Of a stretch of 60,515 nucleotides of DNA, positions 8,764-17,458 are shown piece by piece. Numbering within the stretch: position 1 is the stretch's first letter; every line of letters starts with the position of its first letter. Below the pieces are notes generated by a model. The model saw nothing but the letters and a program-made list of their open reading frames with translations. It did not search any database and had not been told where the DNA came from. The translations under genes and the position numbers were made by a program. Source of the DNA: Acidobacteriota bacterium (GTDB lineage: Bacteria; Acidobacteriota; Holophagae; Thermotomaculales; Thermotomaculaceae); NCBI GenBank assembly GCA_026986725.1, contig JALSOA010000018.1, forward strand, positions 1 to 60,515, read 5' to 3'.

Positions 8764-9524
8764 CACCTGTTTTTCTCAAAAAGTATTCTCAAACCCTCAA
8801 GTGTAAGTTTATCATCAATTACATCTATCAATTTGCACTCTTTTGAAATTATCCTTGCAAGCCCGCCTGTTGCAAGAACCTTTGCACCTGGCAATTCATC
8901 AAGCATTCTTTTTAAAATCTCAGAGACAAGGCCAACATAGCCAAAAAATAAGCCTGATTGAATATTTGTAACCGTGTTTTTACCTATTGCGCTTTTAGGT
9001 TTTCTTATTTCAACCTCAGGAAGTTTGGCCGCTTTTTCAAAAAGGGAAAACGCCGAGATCTTCAATCCAGGAGCTATTGCACCACCTAAAAATTCATTGT
9101 TCTCACTTATAGCGTCAAAGGTTGTTGCCGTTCCAAAGTCAACAACAATCAAAGGAGGTTTGTACTTATTTATTGCAGCAACACAATCCACAATCCTGTC
9201 TGCCCCAACCTCTGATGGGGTTTCAACCTTTAAAGCAAGCCCGGTTTTTATCCCTGGTCTAACAAACAAAGGTTTTATTCCAAAGTAATTTATCGACATA
9301 AAATAAATTACTTCCTCAAGAGGAGGGACAACACAGGAAACTATTATGTCTTTAACCCCTTTGTAATCAATCCCCTGCAAAGACAGAAGGTTTCTAACAA
9401 ATATTCCATATTCATCCATGGTCTGGTTTATGTTTGTGGTTAACCTGAAATCCATTATCAACTTTGAATTTTCAAAAACCCCGATTGTGGTATTTGTGTT
9501 ACCAATATCAAGTGCTAACAACAT
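8763..9524 (-). CDS. coaX: Type III pantothenate kinase
   Basis: Phosphorylates pantothenate, the first step of CoA synthesis, in the cytoplasm. The 253-residue ASKHA-fold protein shows the family signatures: LALDIGNTNTTIGVF at the N-terminus (phosphate 1), DRIVDC, DFGTATTFDAI (phosphate 2 and catalytic Asp), GGAIAPGL and LATGGLA (adenosine loop). The type III enzyme is not inhibited by CoA, as known for the family. The ATG at 9524 follows GGAGTGAG. It lies three bases after the HD-domain gene and overlaps the next gene by one base. Confidence 0.95.
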   Translation of the reverse strand: MLLALDIGNTNTTIGVFENSKLIMDFRLTTNINQTMDEYGIFVRNLLSLQGIDYKGVKDIIVSCVVPPLEEVIYFMSINYFGIKPLFVRPGIKTGLALKVETPSEVGADRIVDCVAAINKYKPPLIVVDFGTATTFDAISENNEFLGGAIAPGLKISAFSLFEKAAKLPEVEIRKPKSAIGKNTVTNIQSGLFFGYVGLVSEILKRMLDELPGAKVLATGGLARIISKECKLIDVIDDKLTLEGLRILFEKNR

Positions 9525-9527
9525 AAC

Positions 9528-10178
9528 TCACTCCATGTTAAATTCGTTTTCCAGTTGTTTATAAAATGATAGCAGAATTTCAGCCCTTTGTTTACCAAGT
9601 TTTTTTGCAGTTTCTGTGTGAAATCCTGCAACTATATCGGGCACAAGGGCTGCCCATTTTTTACCTCTCTCAACAATACCTTTTGTGTCTATGCCCCCGA
9701 AAGCCCCTGCAATTGCAAGTGAGTGTGCAAGGGACAATGCCCCCACCTTCGTTAATTTGTCTGCATCCCATAATATTTTACCTTCAAGACACCTTTCTTT
9801 GTTATCTTTGAAAAGCCCCACATGGTTTTTAATAGCCTCCGCAACATGTTCAATTTCTTTTTTCGAAAAGTCATCAATCCTTTTTAGAATTTCCTTTGCC
9901 ATTTCAGCACTCTTTAAACCGTGATGCTTGCTTTTCCCCTCTTTTATAAAAAAGCTTTTGCCAATGTCGTGAAGATAGCATGCCGCAACAATAACTTTAA
10001 GGTTGCCACCTTCAAACCTTTGAAGATATTTCCCTGTTTTAACCACTGATATAACATGCTCAAACCTGTAATCAAAGGGGATTCCTCCCCCTGTTAATTT
10101 CCACAAAGCAGCCGCTTCCTTTTCGGTTTTCTCTTTTAACAAATTTTCAAGATAATTTTCCCAGTGGAATTTACTCAT
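9528..10178 (-). CDS. HD-domain (HDIG-type) metal-dependent phosphohydrolase
   Basis: The 216-residue cytoplasmic protein has the HD superfamily metal site: His in FEHVISVV near residue 42, HD in CYLHDIGKS near 72, a second His in KHHGLKSAE, and Asp in LWDADKL near 140. The family hydrolyses phosphate esters of nucleotides or signalling molecules, but the substrate cannot be deduced. The domain layout (HD, then helix bundle) resembles small stand-alone HDIG proteins. The ATG at 10178 overlaps the upstream SDR gene by eight bases, and coaX starts three bases downstream, so it is part of the nadE-coaX block. Confidence 0.85.
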   Translation of the reverse strand: MSKFHWENYLENLLKEKTEKEAAALWKLTGGGIPFDYRFEHVISVVKTGKYLQRFEGGNLKVIVAACYLHDIGKSFFIKEGKSKHHGLKSAEMAKEILKRIDDFSKKEIEHVAEAIKNHVGLFKDNKERCLEGKILWDADKLTKVGALSLAHSLAIAGAFGGIDTKGIVERGKKWAALVPDIVAGFHTETAKKLGKQRAEILLSFYKQLENEFNME

Positions 10179-10950
10179 TTTGCTTCCTGTGAATTACAGT
10201 TGTGGTTGCCTGATTTACAGGCATAATAACAACCTCGTTTATCTGCACATGAGGAGGCCTTGTAACAGTGTAAAGTATTAAGTCTGCAATATCATCGGGA
10301 TAAAGTGGGGTTAACCCTTTGTAAACATTATCAGCCTTCTCTTTATCCCCTTTGAACCTTACTATTGAAAACTCCGTTTCAACAAGTCCCGGTGCAATCT
10401 CTATAACACGGATAGGACTATCAACAAGCTCAATTCTCAAAGCATTGGATAAAGCCCTGACAGCATGCTTTGTAGCACAGTAAACATTTCCGCCCGGATA
10501 AACCTCTCTTCCTGCAATTGAGCCAACATTAACAATTGAACCTCCGCCTTTTTCAACCATATAAGGCACAAAAAGTTTTGTAATGTAGATAACTCCCTTC
10601 ACATTAACATCAATCATTTTATCCATGTCTTCAACCGGCTTTTCAATCAGTTTTTCCATTCCAAATGCAAGCCCCGCATTGTTTACAAGGATATCAGGTG
10701 CTTTAAATTTTTCATCAAGGGAATTGAAAAAAATTTTGCATTGATCAAAATCAGACACATCAACAGCTCCAATCACAACACTGACATCGTATTTTGCTTC
10801 AAAATCTTTTTTTAATTCTTTAAGCCTTTCAAGTCTCCTTGCAATAAGAACAAGGTTACAGCCTTCTTTTGCAAAGTATTCGGCAGTTGCCTTTCCTATA
10901 CCAGCACTTGCCCCGCTTATAACAGCAATCCTGCCTTCAAGCATCTTCAT
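10171..10950 (-). CDS. SDR-family oxidoreductase (YdfG-like)
   Basis: Classical SDR of 259 residues: GASAGIG at 13-19, NNAG at 90-93, Ser144, and YCATK at 157-161 (Tyr157, Lys161). The ARR pair after the second strand (residues 37-39) suggests NADP preference. The C-terminal RPPHVQINEVVIMP is characteristic of the YdfG branch, which oxidises serine, 3-hydroxypropionate and related 3-hydroxy acids; that substrate range is an inference here. The ATG at 10950 follows AGGGGGTGA. It overlaps the end of nadE by 14 bases and the following HD gene by eight. Confidence 0.88.
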   Translation of the reverse strand: MKMLEGRIAVISGASAGIGKATAEYFAKEGCNLVLIARRLERLKELKKDFEAKYDVSVVIGAVDVSDFDQCKIFFNSLDEKFKAPDILVNNAGLAFGMEKLIEKPVEDMDKMIDVNVKGVIYITKLFVPYMVEKGGGSIVNVGSIAGREVYPGGNVYCATKHAVRALSNALRIELVDSPIRVIEIAPGLVETEFSIVRFKGDKEKADNVYKGLTPLYPDDIADLILYTVTRPPHVQINEVVIMPVNQATTTVIHRKQNE

Positions 10951-12592
10951 TTTTCACCCCCTGAAAATTAGAGCTAATAGGGAACCTGAAGCCTGTGACA
11001 AAGGCTTTTGATGTCACCTTTATCACAGGGGGAGCCTGCTTTCTCTTAAATTCGCTTCTTTGAACCATATTTAAAACCTTTTTTACTGTTTCTTTTTCGA
11101 AACCAGTATCCCCAATTATCTCCTCAATAGACATTCCTTTCTCTATATACCTTTCCAGAATACCATCAAGCACATCGTAAGGGGGAAGGGTATCCTGATC
11201 GGTTTGCCCCGGCTTCAATTCTGCAGAGGGGGATTTTACCAAAATGCTTTCAGGAATCAATTTTCCATACTTTTTGTTGATCCACCTTGCTAGGGAATAG
11301 ACCTTTGTTTTGTAAACATCACCTATTACAGCAATTGCTCCGCACATATCCCCGTAAATCGTTGCATACCCAACTGCAAGTTCAGATTTGTTCCCGGTGT
11401 TTAAGAGAATTGAATTGTTGTTGTTCGAATAAGCCATCAAAATCATGCCCCTCAACCTCGCCTGCAAGTTCTGTTCGGTTATATCTTTTAAATCTCCAAT
11501 GCTTACAGGAAGTTCGTTTTTTAAAACCTCAAAGTAATGGGATATATCTATTCTTTCAACCTTAATCCCCAGATTATCTGCAAGCAAGAGTGAATCCTCA
11601 ATACTTGATCTGCTTGAATAAGGGGATGGAAGCATTATTCCACACACATTTTCACTCCCCAGGGCATATCTGGCAATAACAGAAACAAGCGCCGAATCAA
11701 TCCCCCCGCTTAACCCAAGGTGAACCCTTTTTGCCCCGATTTTTTCTATAAAATCCTTTAACCCGGTAACGAGTGCATTGAAAATCAACTCATTGTCATC
11801 GCTTTTTACAGGAAAAATCTTTCCCTTTTCATTGTTAACATCCCAGACAACAAAATCCTCTTCAAATCTTTTTGCTTTTTTAATAATCCTCCCGTCCCTA
11901 TCAAACACACAGGAATCCCCGTCAAACACAATGCCATCAATTCCCCCCGCCTGATTAACAAAGATTAAAGGTATCGAATACTTTTTAGCAATATTTGAAA
12001 ACATAGTCTCTCGTAAAAAAACCTTTTTGTAATAAAAGGGAGATGCAGCAATGTTTAAAAGAATGTCGCAGCCTGATTGAACCGTCTCCTCAACAGGGTC
12101 AATAGAATAGAGTCCATAAGCAGGGGAAAATTCAGTGTTCCACCCATCCTCACAGACGGTAATCCCAAATCTAACCCCATTCGCCTCTATAACACGGGGT
12201 TTATCTCCTTCTTCAAAGTACCTTTTTTCATTGAAAACATCGTAATTGGGAAGAAGTCTTTTTCGGTACTCAACCCTCAACATACCATCACTGAAAAATC
12301 CGACGGTATTGAAGAAAGGCTTGCCCTTTCCATAATTTTTTTTAGCGTAACCACACACTATGGCAATATCCCTGCTTAAACTCTCAATAATCTTTAACGA
12401 TTGCTCTGTTCTTTTTGAAAAATCTCCCTGAAGTATGAGGTCTTCCGGGATATAACCACATAGAGTTAATTCCGGGAAAATTATTAAATCGCACTCCTCT
12501 TTAATTGCCTCTTCAACAAAATAAATCACTTTTTTAATATTAATGTTAAAATCTGCAACAACAGGATTCATCTGGCCTATTGCTATCCTCAT
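10937..12592 (-). CDS. nadE: Glutamine-dependent NAD+ synthetase
   Basis: Final step of NAD synthesis: amidates nicotinate adenine dinucleotide using ammonia from glutamine. The 551-residue length is typical of the two-domain form. Residues 1-250 are a nitrilase-fold glutaminase with the catalytic Glu in FPELTLCGY, Lys in EYRKRLLPNY and Cys in GITVCEDGW. Residues about 270-551 are the synthetase with the PP-loop LGLSGGIDSALV and the NTGNKSE segment. The ATG at 12592 follows GAGGGG. A candidate extended -10 lies 28 bases upstream, so this gene may start its own transcript within the long minus-strand run. Confidence 0.95.
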   Translation of the reverse strand: MRIAIGQMNPVVADFNINIKKVIYFVEEAIKEECDLIIFPELTLCGYIPEDLILQGDFSKRTEQSLKIIESLSRDIAIVCGYAKKNYGKGKPFFNTVGFFSDGMLRVEYRKRLLPNYDVFNEKRYFEEGDKPRVIEANGVRFGITVCEDGWNTEFSPAYGLYSIDPVEETVQSGCDILLNIAASPFYYKKVFLRETMFSNIAKKYSIPLIFVNQAGGIDGIVFDGDSCVFDRDGRIIKKAKRFEEDFVVWDVNNEKGKIFPVKSDDNELIFNALVTGLKDFIEKIGAKRVHLGLSGGIDSALVSVIARYALGSENVCGIMLPSPYSSRSSIEDSLLLADNLGIKVERIDISHYFEVLKNELPVSIGDLKDITEQNLQARLRGMILMAYSNNNNSILLNTGNKSELAVGYATIYGDMCGAIAVIGDVYKTKVYSLARWINKKYGKLIPESILVKSPSAELKPGQTDQDTLPPYDVLDGILERYIEKGMSIEEIIGDTGFEKETVKKVLNMVQRSEFKRKQAPPVIKVTSKAFVTGFRFPISSNFQGVKNEDA

Positions 12593-12619
12593 GATTACCC
12601 CTCTTTTTTATGCCTGTAA

Positions 12620-12628
12620 ATTATATCA
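12620..12628 (-). promoter_or_regulatory. Extended -10 promoter element upstream of nadE
   Basis: TGATATAAT on the minus strand, in the 69-base gap between the YihY-like gene and nadE. It matches the extended -10 consensus (TGnTATAAT). No convincing -35 lies upstream, as is common for extended -10 promoters. The same nine bases recur at three other gene starts in this window. Confidence 0.45.
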
Positions 12629-12661
12629 GAAAAAAGAGTTCCCAGAAATAACAAGAAAAAA

Positions 12662-13444
12662 TCAGAGGTCTTCACTTATCTCAGCTCCAAACAGATACAC
12701 AAGAAAAGAATAGTATAACCACAGCATCAAAAGCACTATGGAGCCGAGAGAACCGTAAAGCAAAAAGTACAGTTTTATACTTGCAATGTAAAGCCCGAAT
12801 ATGTGCTTTAAAACCTCCCACAATACTGCTGCAATAAACCCTCCTGTAAATACATTTTTCCATTTTATCTTTTTATGGGACATGTACTTGTATGACAGGG
12901 CAAAAAACAATGTTTCAATAAAGACCTGAAAAAGAAGAAAAGCGTAGTAAGAGTTGATAAAAAATATAGAAACAAACTTATCTTTTATAACAAACAAAAC
13001 TGAAGAAGAAACAAATAAAAAAAGCATGGAAAATGCAGTGATTACGAAAAGGGAAAAGGATTTAAGGGTTGCAATCAGAAAGCCTCTTTCCACCTGAGTG
13101 TGATAAATTATACTTAAAGCACTTTCAAGAACCGCAAACACCCTGAATGAAAAGTAAACAATAAAAAAAAGAGATATTATTGAAAAAACCTTACCTGAAA
13201 GAAGTATCTTATCGAGATTGCTCACTATGGTGTGTGATATTGAAGACGGAAAAAGTCTTAAAATTGAATCAAGTTTTTCAACACTGAGGTTTTTTTTGAA
13301 AATAAGGGTTGAAAAATAGACAAGCATAATGAAAAAAGGGAATATTGCAAGCATTGCATAATAAGATAATGCTGCTGCAATTGTAAAAAGCCTTTTTTTA
13401 TAAAAATTATTAAATATGGTCCATAGTTTAATCAAAAATCTCAT
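12662..13444 (-). CDS. YihY/virulence factor BrkB family inner-membrane protein
   Basis: The 260-residue protein has about six hydrophobic segments. The family-typical pattern is visible: AAALSYYAMLAIFPFFIML near the N-terminus, the middle VYFSFRVFAVLESALSIIY, and the C-terminal GSLGSIVLLMLWLYYSFLVYLFGAE. This is the former RNase BN family, now regarded as a membrane protein or transporter of uncertain function. The ATG at 13444 has only a weak Shine-Dalgarno. It lies one base after the stop of the preceding gene (TGATATG), so coupling is likely. Confidence 0.87.
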   Translation of the reverse strand: MRFLIKLWTIFNNFYKKRLFTIAAALSYYAMLAIFPFFIMLVYFSTLIFKKNLSVEKLDSILRLFPSSISHTIVSNLDKILLSGKVFSIISLFFIVYFSFRVFAVLESALSIIYHTQVERGFLIATLKSFSLFVITAFSMLFLFVSSSVLFVIKDKFVSIFFINSYYAFLLFQVFIETLFFALSYKYMSHKKIKWKNVFTGGFIAAVLWEVLKHIFGLYIASIKLYFLLYGSLGSIVLLMLWLYYSFLVYLFGAEISEDL

Positions 13445-13445
13445 A

Positions 13446-14246
13446 TCAATAAAAAATTATAACATTTTTTAACAGATCAATCCTTTCAAGATACGGATTT
13501 AAAACCATCAGAGGAAGTTTTCCTCTATATATCTCACCACCATCCCCGCGCTTTAAATCCACATCCCCTTTAAGCCTCTTGTACCTGTCGGCAATCACAT
13601 ACACATCTTTTTTATGATAATCCGCCAGTTGCACTATTGCTCTGCTTCCCGTTTTGTTTACAAAAAATGTGTCCGTAAAGCCGTCACACCCCAGTATAAC
13701 CGCATCACATCTTTCTATTTTTGAAAAAAAGCAGGCATCACTCATAACAGTTATGCTTTTAACCCCGCTGTTGTAAAGATGCTCCGCAAATTTAATGCCC
13801 TCATTGGCAGGTCTTGACTCCCCTATGTACAGAGCAAAAGGCTTTTTTTCGTAAAGAGCAATCAGGGCATCTCTAACGAGCCCTGAGTAACTGAAGGTAG
13901 ATATCACTGATACACTCAACCCCTGGAATTGATGTACAAATTTTTCCATCTCCTCCCTTTGAGCCTCCTTGATCTCATTGTAAAACTCTATACAACCCCT
14001 GCCAGTTTCTTCAACAAACTTCAGAAGGTTTACCAGATATGCCATCCCCCTGTGTGATGCAACAATTTTTTTTAAATAATCAAGTTGAACACTTAATGGT
14101 TTTTTGCCTAAAAGATTAACAGTTTCCTTTAAAAGGTAAGAGGAGCCGTGAATGCTGTCATCAATTATCTTTTTCAATTCTGTTTTTTCTAAATTTAAGC
14201 TCAAAGAATACCCCCTTTTTCGAGGGGTGAAGAACAATATCTCCAC
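13446..14246 (-). CDS. eIF2B alpha/beta/delta-like (sugar-phosphate isomerase fold) protein
   Basis: The 266-residue protein has the C-terminal Rossmann-like core of the eIF2B/MtnA/ribose-1,5-bisphosphate isomerase superfamily. Visible blocks are SVISTFSYSGLVRDAL, YIGESRPANEG, SITVMSDACFF, CDAVILGCDGF and VNKTGSRAIVQLA followed by KDVYVIADRYK. The bacterial members are metabolite isomerases or regulators of unknown substrate; no function is assigned. The start is uncertain. The GTG at 14246 has AGGA five bases upstream but overlaps the kinase gene by 86 bases. A TTG at 14204 behind AGGGGG would shorten it by 14 residues. It is followed one base later by the YihY-like gene. Confidence 0.78.
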   Translation of the reverse strand: MEILFFTPRKRGYSLSLNLEKTELKKIIDDSIHGSSYLLKETVNLLGKKPLSVQLDYLKKIVASHRGMAYLVNLLKFVEETGRGCIEFYNEIKEAQREEMEKFVHQFQGLSVSVISTFSYSGLVRDALIALYEKKPFALYIGESRPANEGIKFAEHLYNSGVKSITVMSDACFFSKIERCDAVILGCDGFTDTFFVNKTGSRAIVQLADYHKKDVYVIADRYKRLKGDVDLKRGDGGEIYRGKLPLMVLNPYLERIDLLKNVIIFY

Positions 14247-17184
14247 CCATATCCTGTAAAAATTCCTTCACAATGAAAAGCCCCAAACCTGTTCCGTCTT
14301 CACGTGTGGAAAAATAAGGTTCAAACACTTTTTTAATGTGTTTTCCATCTATTCCCATACCATTGTCCCTGTATGAAACAAAAACAAAATCCCCTTTATC
14401 TTTGATATCTATTTCAATAAAGGGATTGTCGGAAAACTCAATTGAGTTTTCAATAAGGTTCTCAAAAACCCTTGCCAGCTTAAGTTTGCTTGCATTGACA
14501 AAAACCTTATCTCCCTCAATCCTGTAATTTATTCCCGGATAAGAAGCAAAAATGTCCTCCAGAAAGCGTATCAGCTCAATTTCCTCATAGGTCTCATCTT
14601 TTGAGGCTTTGAAAATCCCTGAAAATTGTGCCGAAATCCTTTTTAATTCCTCAACTTTTGAAAGTATGTTGTTGGCAATTTCAGGGAGTACCTCTTCCAG
14701 GTTTTTCCCCCCTTTTTTCATAATAGTTGTGAGATATTCAATATTTAATTTTATAGGGGTTAAGGGGTTTTTTATGTCATGTGCAACCTTCCTTGCCATA
14801 TCTGTGATAACTTCTAACTTGCTTGCTTTAACCACATTTGTTAAATCTTCAACCACAACCATATCTATTCCTTTTTCCACTTCTCTCTTTGACACAAAGA
14901 ATCTTTTGTCCTCAAACGCTATCTCATCCCTTCCCCTGGAGGATAGAACATCGCTTTTAAGTTTTTCGTTTAATTCATCGAAAACTCTGTTGGTCATTAT
15001 AATCTTTCCACCTTTATCTATCAAAGCAATCCCTGTGGGAACATTATCAATTATAGTTTTAAGCCGGTTATAATTCTCCTGAAGGGAGTTTGCCATATAC
15101 TCAATTGACCTGATCAAAACTCCAATCTCATCATCTTTATCGTAATCAATTGAAATTCCAAAGTTTCCATTAACTATGGATTTGGCCCCATCAGAAAGTT
15201 TTAAAAGGGGAGTAACAAGAGACCTTGTAATTTCGTATGCAACAAAGTAAGACACAATAAAAACAATGAGAAAAACAAAAGAAACTATCCTTAAAAAGTC
15301 AAACAATGGCCTGAAATCATTTTCACCTTTTGCACAGAGCATGGCAAAGGGTATTGTATCAACCGTTAAATTACCGAATGCACTATCTCCAGAGAAATAT
15401 ACCATCTTTTTGTTTTTTAACTTATCCTTTAACAAACTCTGATAAATGTCAAAGGGTATTAAAAGCGATAAACCGATCCCACCACTTGACAACTGGAGCA
15501 CACCATTTCCATAAACCCCTATTTCCACATTAAAAACACTCTTTAACCATAGAAGGTAATCCACCGAAAGAGAGGACGGGTCATTTTCAATAAACCCTTT
15601 CACTTTCAACAGATTATCCTTGATCCCCTTTTCCATCACACCCCTTGCTATACGACTTGAATGAATAAAGAGTATAAGACCCAAAAAGACAAGAATTGTG
15701 GCAAAACCCACATATATTGCAAAAATCATCCTTTCAAACAACCCTTTCCTTCTGTTTAAAGAAAAAAAGGATAGAAAAAAGATAATTGACAGCACAAATA
15801 TCAATGAAATATCAGTTATCAAATTAAATAAATTTATTTCCTTCAAATTAACAATGTACCCCTTTTCCCCTTTTTTTACCTCCATATAATCCCTCAAGAA
15901 CCTGTAATTTTTCAAAATAGAAAGAGAGTAAACATCACAGGCAAGGGTTAATGAAAGAATACCCACCTTAAATCTTGTACTTCCAGAAACAACAAGTCTT
16001 TTCTTACCACCTACCTCAACTGTTGAAAACCTGATCTTTCTCGGGATCTCCATCATCTCTATCATGTTATTCGAGTATTCATCGACAACCTCACCAATTA
16101 TGTTGAAGTATGCAGCATAAAAGTCCTCTTTTTCAAGCCCGCTTCTTGCAATAAAATCCCTTAAGTTTGCATACCCTCTGGTTTTTGCAAGTTCAAGATA
16201 GTACCTTAACCTTTTCTCTCCTTTCTGCCTTAACCTATTGTAAGAAAAGTCTGCTCTCCTTAAAAATGCTCTCAACCTGGATCTTGAAAAATAATGCCCC
16301 GTGAGGGATAACATGATTGCAAACAAAAGCAACTTCAAAAGAAAAACAGAGATCTTATTGCCCCTTACAAGAGACAGAACAAAAAGTGTGCAGGAAAACA
16401 AAAAAACCTCCTTCCCCAGGAAGGCAGACAGGATCACCCCCGAGAAGGAAAGGATTGATGGCCTTAATGTTAAGAAAAATGTTGATGCGACAATACTTAC
16501 AAAAAAAGCCTCAAAAAAATCTACATTACGAAAGAAAGAGAGAAGGTCAAAAAACACATAGGGGGTTAAAAACAATTGATAACAACCGGTTATCGCAAAT
16601 AAAAAAAATATCAGTGAAGCGACCTCGTTTTTTATTCTATCCCTTCCATATTTCAAATAAAGCAGAGAGAAAAAAAGCAACGGGAAAAAAGCACTTTTAA
16701 AAAAAAGAGTAAAACATATAAGGAGTAAAAGAAAACCAATATTCACATACCTGTTTTTAATAAATGAAACAATTAAAAAAATAATCAATGCAAGAACATA
16801 CAATTTTAACCTGTTTTTTTTGTTCAAGTTTTTTATGCCTGCCTCTCCCAGACCCACATATCCTACAGGGTTGTCAAACACCTTTACGGTTTTTACAATG
16901 TTGTAGTCTCCATGATAGTTCAATGCCAAATTGTTCCAGACAACAGGCCTCATTGTCAGGTTAAACAAAACAGCAGGAATAGAAAGGGAATTCAGGTGAT
17001 GGAACACTCTGTTCAGAGAATCTGTGTCACCCTTTTGAAGAGCAGAAATAAATTCACCATCTTTCTCCAAAATTGAAGAAATATTTTTTCTGGAGGAAGA
17101 TGAAAGAAGAAAGCCATTTTTCGGAAAAACAATATACCCTGTCACAACAATTAAAAGGAGTATTAAAAACAGGTCTCTTTTCAT
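14161..17184 (-). CDS. NtrY-like membrane sensor histidine kinase
   Basis: Large kinase of 1007 residues from the ATG at 17184, which has AAGGTG six bases upstream (a weaker in-frame ATG is at 17196). It has an N-terminal helix and then about 6-8 hydrophobic segments up to residue 300. Next come a long extracytoplasmic region, two further helices (about 440-520 and 640-660) and a HAMP-like segment (LVTPLLKLSDGAKSIV). After that come a short PAS-like region (ALIDKGGKIIMTN), the HisKA box VAHDIKNPLTPIKL near residue 805, an N box (NLIENSIEF) and GTGLGLFIVKEF near 968. Arrangement and H box match NtrY, the nitrogen sensor of NtrY/NtrX. No response regulator is adjacent, so the partner is unknown. 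Its own extended -10 lies upstream. Confidence 0.88.
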   Translation of the reverse strand: MKRDLFLILLLIVVTGYIVFPKNGFLLSSSSRKNISSILEKDGEFISALQKGDTDSLNRVFHHLNSLSIPAVLFNLTMRPVVWNNLALNYHGDYNIVKTVKVFDNPVGYVGLGEAGIKNLNKKNRLKLYVLALIIFLIVSFIKNRYVNIGFLLLLICFTLFFKSAFFPLLFFSLLYLKYGRDRIKNEVASLIFFLFAITGCYQLFLTPYVFFDLLSFFRNVDFFEAFFVSIVASTFFLTLRPSILSFSGVILSAFLGKEVFLFSCTLFVLSLVRGNKISVFLLKLLLFAIMLSLTGHYFSRSRLRAFLRRADFSYNRLRQKGEKRLRYYLELAKTRGYANLRDFIARSGLEKEDFYAAYFNIIGEVVDEYSNNMIEMMEIPRKIRFSTVEVGGKKRLVVSGSTRFKVGILSLTLACDVYSLSILKNYRFLRDYMEVKKGEKGYIVNLKEINLFNLITDISLIFVLSIIFFLSFFSLNRRKGLFERMIFAIYVGFATILVFLGLILFIHSSRIARGVMEKGIKDNLLKVKGFIENDPSSLSVDYLLWLKSVFNVEIGVYGNGVLQLSSGGIGLSLLIPFDIYQSLLKDKLKNKKMVYFSGDSAFGNLTVDTIPFAMLCAKGENDFRPLFDFLRIVSFVFLIVFIVSYFVAYEITRSLVTPLLKLSDGAKSIVNGNFGISIDYDKDDEIGVLIRSIEYMANSLQENYNRLKTIIDNVPTGIALIDKGGKIIMTNRVFDELNEKLKSDVLSSRGRDEIAFEDKRFFVSKREVEKGIDMVVVEDLTNVVKASKLEVITDMARKVAHDIKNPLTPIKLNIEYLTTIMKKGGKNLEEVLPEIANNILSKVEELKRISAQFSGIFKASKDETYEEIELIRFLEDIFASYPGINYRIEGDKVFVNASKLKLARVFENLIENSIEFSDNPFIEIDIKDKGDFVFVSYRDNGMGIDGKHIKKVFEPYFSTREDGTGLGLFIVKEFLQDMGGDIVLHPSKKGVFFELKFRKNRIEKDN

Positions 17185-17210
17185 AAACACCTTCATTGAT
17201 TTCTGCTTTA

Positions 17211-17219
17211 ATTATATCA
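17211..17219 (-). promoter_or_regulatory. Extended -10 promoter element upstream of the NtrY-like kinase gene
   Basis: TGATATAAT on the minus strand, in the short gap between the anti-sigma gene and the kinase gene, 27 bases from the kinase ATG at 17184. It would let the kinase gene be expressed apart from the sigma factor operon. No -35 was recognised. Confidence 0.45.
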
Positions 17220-17221
17220 AA

Positions 17222-17458
17222 TCAATTAAAAAGGGCCTGTCTCAACCTTTCCAACAATTTTTTTTCCATCTCTTCAGGGATATGTTCTTCAGGCAGTTGA
17301 TGTAACAATTCAACTATATTTTTTAAACTATTAACAATACATCTACATTCAAAGCATTGTTCAAGGTGTTGTTCAACCATTTTGCACAGGTTTTCCGACA
17401 CCTCGCCGTCTATGTAATCGGAGAGGCATTTCATTATCTTTTTGCACTTTTCATCCAT
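17222..17458 (-). CDS. Zinc-finger anti-sigma factor
   Basis: A 78-residue cytoplasmic protein of the zf-HC2 type. The zinc site is visible as HLEQCFEC (His-x3-Cys-x2-Cys) near residues 32-39, with an upstream Cys-rich segment (CKKIMKCLSDYIDGE) that is typical of ZAS anti-sigma domains. No membrane segment is present, so it is a soluble member. The ATG at 17458 follows AAGGC and overlaps the ECF sigma gene by eight bases, the usual arrangement for a sigma factor and its cognate anti-sigma. Redox or metal control of sigma release is known for this domain type; whether it applies here is unknown. Confidence 0.88.
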   Translation of the reverse strand: MDEKCKKIMKCLSDYIDGEVSENLCKMVEQHLEQCFECRCIVNSLKNIVELLHQLPEEHIPEEMEKKLLERLRQALFN

